A DNA stretch of 6,080 nt, taken from assembly GCA_937873255.1 (NCBI GenBank), contig CALMVM010000445.1, positions 1-6,080 of the forward strand, written 5' to 3'. Below the pieces are notes generated by a model, which did not search any database, had not been told where the DNA came from, and saw nothing but the letters and a program-made list of their open reading frames with translations. This DNA comes from an uncultured Verrucomicrobiota bacterium. Its GTDB lineage: Bacteria; Verrucomicrobiota; Verrucomicrobiia; Chthoniobacterales; SZAS-18. The first letter of the stretch is position 1. Each line of letters starts with the position of its first letter. This document shows, one piece after another, positions 1-6,080 of the stretch. The position numbers and the translations under genes were made by a program.

Positions 1-2
1 AC

Positions 3-776
3 GACGACCGCATCCGGCTCTACACCCACCTCGGCACGGGCAACTACAACGCTACCACGGCGCGTTTCTACACCGACCTGAGCCTCTTGACGACCGCCCC
101 GGGATTGACCAGCGAGGTCGCCATCGTCTTCAACAACCTGACGGGCCTGAGCGAATACGTCGGCGGCAAGAAACTGCTCGTCGCGCCCTTCGAGTTGCGC
201 GAACGCTTCGTGGAACTCATCGCCCGCGAGCGCGACCTCGCCCGCAACGGTCAGGAGGGGCGCATCATCGTCAAACTCAACTCGCTGGTGGACGAGGAAA
301 TCATCGTCGCGCTCTACGAGGCCGCCGCCGCCGGGGTGAAGATCGACCTGATCGTGCGCGGCATGTGCTGCCTGAGGCCGGGGCTGCCCGGCGTCAGCGA
401 GAATATTCGCGTGCTCAGCATCGTCGGCCGGTTCCTCGAACACAGCCGCATCTATTATTTCGGCAACGGCGGCAAGGGGCAGGTCTACCTCGGCAGCGCG
501 GACTGGATGCAGCGCAATTTCGACCGTCGCGTGGAGGTCGTCTTCCCCGTGGAGGACGAGATGCTCAAGAGCCGCGTGACCGACGAGATCCTGCCGGCGT
601 TTTTGACCGACAATGTCAAGGCCCGCGTGCTGCGCTCCGACGGCACATACGAGCGGCGTCACCCGGCCGAGGGTGAGGGAACGCACCAGGCGCAGCTGAC
701 CTTCCGCCAACTCGCGCGCAAGGCGCAAACCGCGACCGTCGCCCCCGCCGCGCCGCCGCCCGCCAACGCCGGATGA
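3..776 (+). CDS. ppk1: Polyphosphate kinase PPK1, C-terminal part (5' end outside window)
   Basis: PPK1 reversibly transfers the ATP gamma-phosphate onto inorganic polyphosphate through a phospho-histidine intermediate. The frame is open from base 3 with no start, giving 257 residues of a protein usually near 700, so this is the end of the first and all of the second phospholipase-D-like C-terminal domain. Signature stretches are HLGTGNYN (His at 27-29), LIVRGMCCLRPG, IVGRFLEHSRIYYFGNGG (His at 441-443) and GSADWMQRNFDRRVE (492 onward). The two histidines are 138 residues apart, the spacing I recall for E. coli His454 and His592; the autophosphorylated His435 equivalent would lie just left of the window. 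A TTG at 87 is internal, not a start. The Ala/Pro-rich tail after about base 690 is probably disordered. The stop overlaps the next gene's ATG. Identification is near certain; completeness cannot be judged. Confidence 0.96.
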   Translation, partial: DDRIRLYTHLGTGNYNATTARFYTDLSLLTTAPGLTSEVAIVFNNLTGLSEYVGGKKLLVAPFELRERFVELIARERDLARNGQEGRIIVKLNSLVDEEIIVALYEAAAAGVKIDLIVRGMCCLRPGLPGVSENIRVLSIVGRFLEHSRIYYFGNGGKGQVYLGSADWMQRNFDRRVEVVFPVEDEMLKSRVTDEILPAFLTDNVKARVLRSDGTYERRHPAEGEGTHQAQLTFRQLARKAQTATVAPAAPPPANAG

Positions 777-1840
777 ACGGCACGGATCCGGAACATCCCT
801 TGCGCGTGGCGATGCTCGCGCCCATCGCGTGGAGCGTGCCTCCGCGCGGCTACGGACCGTGGGAACTCGTCACGTCCTTACTCACCGAAGGGTTGGTGCG
901 TCGCGGCGTGGACGTGACGCTCTTTGCCACGGCGGATTCGCAGACGGCGGCGCGGCTCGTCGGCGTGGCGGCGGGTTCGTACAACGAGACGCCCGGCATG
1001 GACGCGAAGGTGTGGGAGTGCCTGCACATCGCGGAGGTGTTCGAACGGGCGCGGGCGGGGGAATTCGATTTGATCCACAACCAGTTCGATTTCCTGCCGC
1101 TGAGCTACAGCTGGCTGGTCGACGTGCCTCTCGTGACGACGATCCACGGGTTTTCGTCCGAGCGAATCGTACCGGTGTACGAGAAATACAACGACGCGCG
1201 CAACCATTTCGTGGCTATCAGCGAGGCGGACCGGCATCCGAAGTTGCGCTACGCGGCGACGATCCACCACGGCATCCCGCTGGAACAATTCCCGCCGCGT
1301 TTCGACCCCGTGCGGGAAGACGAGCGATACCTGCTATTTTTCGGGCGTATTCACCCGGACAAGGGTGTGTCGGAAGCGATGGACCTCGCGGAGGCGTGCG
1401 GCCGGCGTTTGAAGTTGGCGGGCATCATCCAGGACCGGGAATACCATGAACAGCACATCGCGCCACGGCTGGACGGCGAGCGCATGCAATACCTCGGCCC
1501 GGTCGCGCGCGAGGACCGGCCGGCGCTGCTCGGCGGCGCGGACGCGCTCTTGCACCTGATCAATTTTAACGAACCCTTCGGCCTGAGCGTGGTCGAGGCG
1601 ATGGCGTGCGGCACGCCGGTCGTCGCCCGGCCGCGCGGCTCGATGCCGGAGATTATCCGACCCGGCGTCAACGGCTTCCTGCCGGCCACGGCGGCGGACG
1701 ACGCGGCGGCACTTTCCGCGGCGGATACGCTCGACCGCCGCCGGGTGCGCGAATCGGTGGAAGCCCGCTTCGGCGTCGAACGCATGGTGGACGAGTACCT
1801 CGCACTCTACCGCCGTGTCGTCTCCGGGACGGGCCGATGA
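773..1840 (+). CDS. Family 4 (GT-B fold) glycosyltransferase, acceptor unknown
   Basis: The 355-residue protein looks like a cytoplasmic retaining glycosyltransferase of the GT4 class, moving a sugar from a nucleotide-sugar donor to an unidentified acceptor. The N-terminal Rossmann half begins LRVAMLAPIAWSVPPRGYGPWE (residues 10-31), the glycine loop that usually reads YGGTE in relatives. HG at 125-126 and HHG at 165-167 follow. The C-terminal half has FGRIHPDKG (190-198), whose Arg192 and Lys197 fit the donor-diphosphate site, and the EX7E motif EPFGLSVVE with Glu267 and Glu275, then AMACGTPVV and GVNGFL. Length is normal for the family and no signal peptide or membrane helix is seen. ATG 773 overlaps the ppk1 stop as ATGA, with no Shine-Dalgarno motif, suggesting translational coupling. 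Glycogen/trehalose synthesis or surface polysaccharide are possible roles, but nothing here decides between them. Confidence 0.92.
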   Translation: MNGTDPEHPLRVAMLAPIAWSVPPRGYGPWELVTSLLTEGLVRRGVDVTLFATADSQTAARLVGVAAGSYNETPGMDAKVWECLHIAEVFERARAGEFDLIHNQFDFLPLSYSWLVDVPLVTTIHGFSSERIVPVYEKYNDARNHFVAISEADRHPKLRYAATIHHGIPLEQFPPRFDPVREDERYLLFFGRIHPDKGVSEAMDLAEACGRRLKLAGIIQDREYHEQHIAPRLDGERMQYLGPVAREDRPALLGGADALLHLINFNEPFGLSVVEAMACGTPVVARPRGSMPEIIRPGVNGFLPATAADDAAALSAADTLDRRRVRESVEARFGVERMVDEYLALYRRVVSGTGR

Positions 1841-1892
1841 CCCTCCGCGTTTGCGGCGGGGGTCGTTTTGCAGGATATTGCTCTTCCCCGAT
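1841..1892 (+). promoter_or_regulatory. Weak sigma-70-like promoter candidate before hsp20
   Basis: This 52-base gap is the longest in the window. TTGCGG at 1851-1856 (3 of 6 matches to TTGACA) and GATATT at 1874-1879 (4 of 6 to TATAAT) are separated by exactly 17 bases. A start point would fall near 1886, leaving a leader of only a few bases before the hsp20 ATG. The local rise in A/T is modest. I see no CIRCE inverted repeat or sigma-32-like box. The gap may simply be transcribed through from ppk1. Confidence 0.2.
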
Positions 1893-2306
1893 ATGCCGAA
1901 AAATCCCCGCGCGATCCGTCTCCAGCGTTTGCAAGGCCAACTCGGCGACGTGGCCTACGAACTCACCAAGGTCCACTTCGCGGCCTTCCGCCCGCCGACC
2001 GGCTGGACGCCCGCCGTCAATGCCTACCAGTGCGAGCATTGCATCCGCATCTGCGTCGATCTGGCCGGGGTGAGCCGCTCGGACATCCACCTGGAACTCG
2101 GCCCCGGTCTGCTGACCATCAGTGGCCAGCGCGAACTCCCCGAGCCCGAGGATCAGGACCACCGCATGCAGGTGCTCGCCATGGAGATCGACCACGGCTA
2201 CTTCGAGCGGCAGATCAAGCTGCCCTCCACCGTGGACCGCGCGCGGGTCAAGGCCGAGCAAAAAAACGGCATGCTCTGGGTTCACCTGCCCTTGCAGCAC
2301 CATTGA
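1893..2306 (+). CDS. Small heat shock protein, Hsp20/alpha-crystallin family, short C-terminus
   Basis: Small heat shock proteins are ATP-independent holdases that bind unfolding proteins in the cytoplasm. This 137-residue protein has an N-terminal arm (1-40) and an alpha-crystallin domain at about 41-134: PAVNAYQ opens it, VDLAGVSRSDIHLEL and LLTISGQREL form central strands, GYFERQIKLPSTVD is the typical FxRxxxLP block (103-114), and KAEQKNGMLWVHLPL (120-134) matches the conserved A-x-x-x-N-G-x-L strand. The protein stops three residues later (QHH), so the usual C-terminal I-x-I extension is absent. Cys47, Cys50 and Cys54 cluster at the domain's first strand. ATG 1893 is chosen because an in-frame GTG at 1815 would overlap the glycosyltransferase and add a non-family-like segment; TTG codons at 1851 and 1878 are also possible. 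No good ribosome binding site is seen (AGGA at 1872-1875 is 17 bases away). It lies 21 bases before lon. Confidence 0.9.
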   Translation: MPKNPRAIRLQRLQGQLGDVAYELTKVHFAAFRPPTGWTPAVNAYQCEHCIRICVDLAGVSRSDIHLELGPGLLTISGQRELPEPEDQDHRMQVLAMEIDHGYFERQIKLPSTVDRARVKAEQKNGMLWVHLPLQHH

Positions 2307-2327
2307 ATTTTTTCCGCACCGAACTTC

Positions 2328-4826
<2,499 letters not shown>

Positions 4827-4842
4827 TGGCAGATAACGGTTT

Positions 4843-4855
4843 CCGCCCCAGGCGG
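4843..4855 (+). promoter_or_regulatory. Small GC hairpin in the lon-kinase gap
   Basis: CCGCC (4843-4847) and GGCGG (4851-4855) can pair into a five-base-pair stem with loop CCA, nine bases before the kinase ATG. No T-run follows, so it is not a convincing terminator. Its 3' arm occupies the place where a ribosome binding site would sit, so it could dampen kinase translation, but short GC stems arise often by chance in such GC-rich DNA. Confidence 0.2.
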
Positions 4856-4864
4856 CAGTAATTT

Positions 4865-6080
4865 ATGTCCGACCCATCTCCCGACGTTCCTCTGACGAGT
4901 GCGCCGGAGGATGGTCAGGCGTTCGGGCACTTCGTCGTACCGCGCCGCGCGGACGGCAGTCTGTGGAAGCTCGGCGAGGGCAACATGGGGGTCACCTACC
5001 GCGCGTTCGACAAGAACCTGCGGGTAGAAGTGGCTCTGAAGGTCATCACGGCCGCGCGTGTCAACGACGAGGAGGCGCGGCGGCGTTTCCAGCGCGAGGC
5101 GCGCGCCGCTGCCCGGATTCGCCACCCCAACGTTGCCCGCGTGCTCCATCTCGGCGAGGAAGGGGGCGAATTCTTCTATGCAATGGAGTTCGTGCCGGGT
5201 CACAGCCTGGACGCGCTGCTCAAGGAGTTTGCCGGGCCGTTGCCGCCGGTCATCGCCGTGGCGTTCGCCGCGCAGGTGGCTGCTGCGCTCAACTTCGCGC
5301 ACCGCCAGGAAGTGGTTCACCGCGATCTCAAGCCGGCCAACCTGATGATTCTGGAAGCTGGTCATCTCGATCAGGAAGACGCTCGCACCGAGGCGGCTGG
5401 GCACCGGCAAATCAAAGTCATCGACTTCGGCTTGGCGCGCTCGTTCAGCGCCGAGCGGCAGGACGAATCGCTCGTCACGCAGACGGCCTCGGGGTTTATC
5501 GGCACACCCACGTATGCCAGCCCTGAACAGGTGACCGGCGAAGGCGACATCGACGGTCGCTCGGACCTCTACAGCCTGGGCGTCATCCTCTGGCAGATGC
5601 TCGCGGGTCGTCCGCCGTTCTCGGGTAAAGTGGTCGAAGTGTTGCGCAAGCATCTCTTCATGCCCCCGCCCATTGCCGACCTCCCGGTTGGTTTGCTCGA
5701 ATCTCTCCAGCAAATCCTCGCGGGCCTGCTGGCAAAAGGCCCCACGCAACGCTGGCCGCAGACCGCCGGTGAACTGCGCATCGCCCTCGACGCCAGCTTG
5801 CAAGAACTGGCAGCGGTCGTCCCTGCGCCTGCCGACACCGCCCTGATCACTTCCCCGGATCATGCCTCCGACGATGCGGCGCCGGGTCGTGTGCCCGCCG
5901 ACACATCGGCAGACCTGACCTTGGCGGAATCGTCTGCCGGTCCCATCGCAACGACCGCGCCGTCGGTCGGGACCAGGCGCGGTTGGGCGATTCGCGGGTT
6001 GCTGCTTTTGCTCTTGGCCGGGTTGGTGGCGGCTGGCGGCTGGTGGTTTTTTGCCGGACGTTCACGTCCCCTGCCGGTAC
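4865..6080 (+). CDS. Hanks-type Ser/Thr protein kinase with transmembrane helix (3' end outside window)
   Basis: This frame is open from ATG 4865 to the right edge (405 residues, no stop). It is a eukaryotic-like kinase that would phosphorylate proteins on Ser/Thr at the inner face of the membrane. Visible motifs: glycine loop LGEGNMGVTY (36-45), ATP-binding Lys59 in VALKV, helix C Glu78, catalytic loop HRDLKPAN (152-159; Asp154, Lys156, Asn159), IDFG with Asp187, GTPTYASPEQ (213-222), and RSDLYSLGV with Asp234. All key catalytic residues are present and it is an RD kinase, so activation-loop phosphorylation is likely. The stretch between Asn159 and Asp187 is about 15 residues longer than usual and acidic. 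An Ala/Pro/Asp-rich linker (about 319-371) leads to one hydrophobic helix (about 375-397), so a C-terminal extracytoplasmic sensor domain probably follows beyond the window. An ATG at 4826 is in frame but stops after 11 codons. It starts 38 bases after lon. Confidence 0.95.
   Translation, partial: MSDPSPDVPLTSAPEDGQAFGHFVVPRRADGSLWKLGEGNMGVTYRAFDKNLRVEVALKVITAARVNDEEARRRFQREARAAARIRHPNVARVLHLGEEGGEFFYAMEFVPGHSLDALLKEFAGPLPPVIAVAFAAQVAAALNFAHRQEVVHRDLKPANLMILEAGHLDQEDARTEAAGHRQIKVIDFGLARSFSAERQDESLVTQTASGFIGTPTYASPEQVTGEGDIDGRSDLYSLGVILWQMLAGRPPFSGKVVEVLRKHLFMPPPIADLPVGLLESLQQILAGLLAKGPTQRWPQTAGELRIALDASLQELAAVVPAPADTALITSPDHASDDAAPGRVPADTSADLTLAESSAGPIATTAPSVGTRRGWAIRGLLLLLLAGLVAAGGWWFFAGRSRPLPV

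Noticed and set aside
87..776. A stand-alone 229-residue protein from TTG 87
   Set aside because: The frame is open to base 3 and the upstream codons encode the conserved PPK1 stretch with HLGTGNYN, so TTG 87 is an internal Leu codon of ppk1.
1815..1892. Upstream GTG start for the Hsp20 frame
   Set aside because: It would overlap the glycosyltransferase end by 26 bases and add an Arg/Pro-rich segment unlike Hsp20 N-termini; ATG 1893 gives a normal N-terminal arm.
2286..2313. Possible terminator between hsp20 and lon: CTGC/GCAG stem and a run of six T
   Set aside because: The stem has only four base pairs, lies inside the hsp20 coding end, and is ten bases away from the T-run, so it does not have intrinsic terminator form.

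Overview
The window is a strongly GC-rich, densely coding bacterial segment. All five genes lie on the + strand with overlaps or gaps of at most 52 bases, so it reads like one operon or a tight co-directional cluster. From protein style, Lon type, a Hanks-type kinase with a transmembrane segment and absent Shine-Dalgarno motifs, I infer a member of the Planctomycetota/Verrucomicrobiota group, with an Opitutaceae-like verrucomicrobium as best guess. No rRNA or phylogenetic marker is present to prove this.

Layout: 3-776 is the C-terminal third of polyphosphate kinase (ppk1), cut by the left edge. It overlaps by an ATGA junction with 773-1840, a family-4 glycosyltransferase of unknown acceptor. 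After a 52-base gap with only a weak promoter candidate comes 1893-2306, a small heat shock protein (Hsp20) that lacks the usual C-terminal tail. Twenty-one bases later 2328-4826 encodes a complete LonA protease. After 38 bases, 4865-6080 encodes a Hanks-type Ser/Thr kinase, open at the right edge shortly after its transmembrane helix. No tRNA, rRNA, CRISPR array, mobile element or clear terminator was seen, and there is no gene-free stretch over 300 bases.

Functional reading (inference): three of the five genes belong to stress proteostasis. PPK1 makes polyphosphate, which in E. coli binds Lon and redirects its proteolysis and also acts as a chaperone. Hsp20 holds unfolding proteins, and E. 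coli small heat shock proteins are themselves Lon substrates. Lon degrades damaged and regulatory proteins. The kinase could add a membrane signal input. The glycosyltransferase has no evident link to this theme. No wholly novel system is evident; the most notable points are the ppk1-hsp20-lon linkage, the truncated Hsp20 with a Cys cluster, and the insertion in the kinase core.
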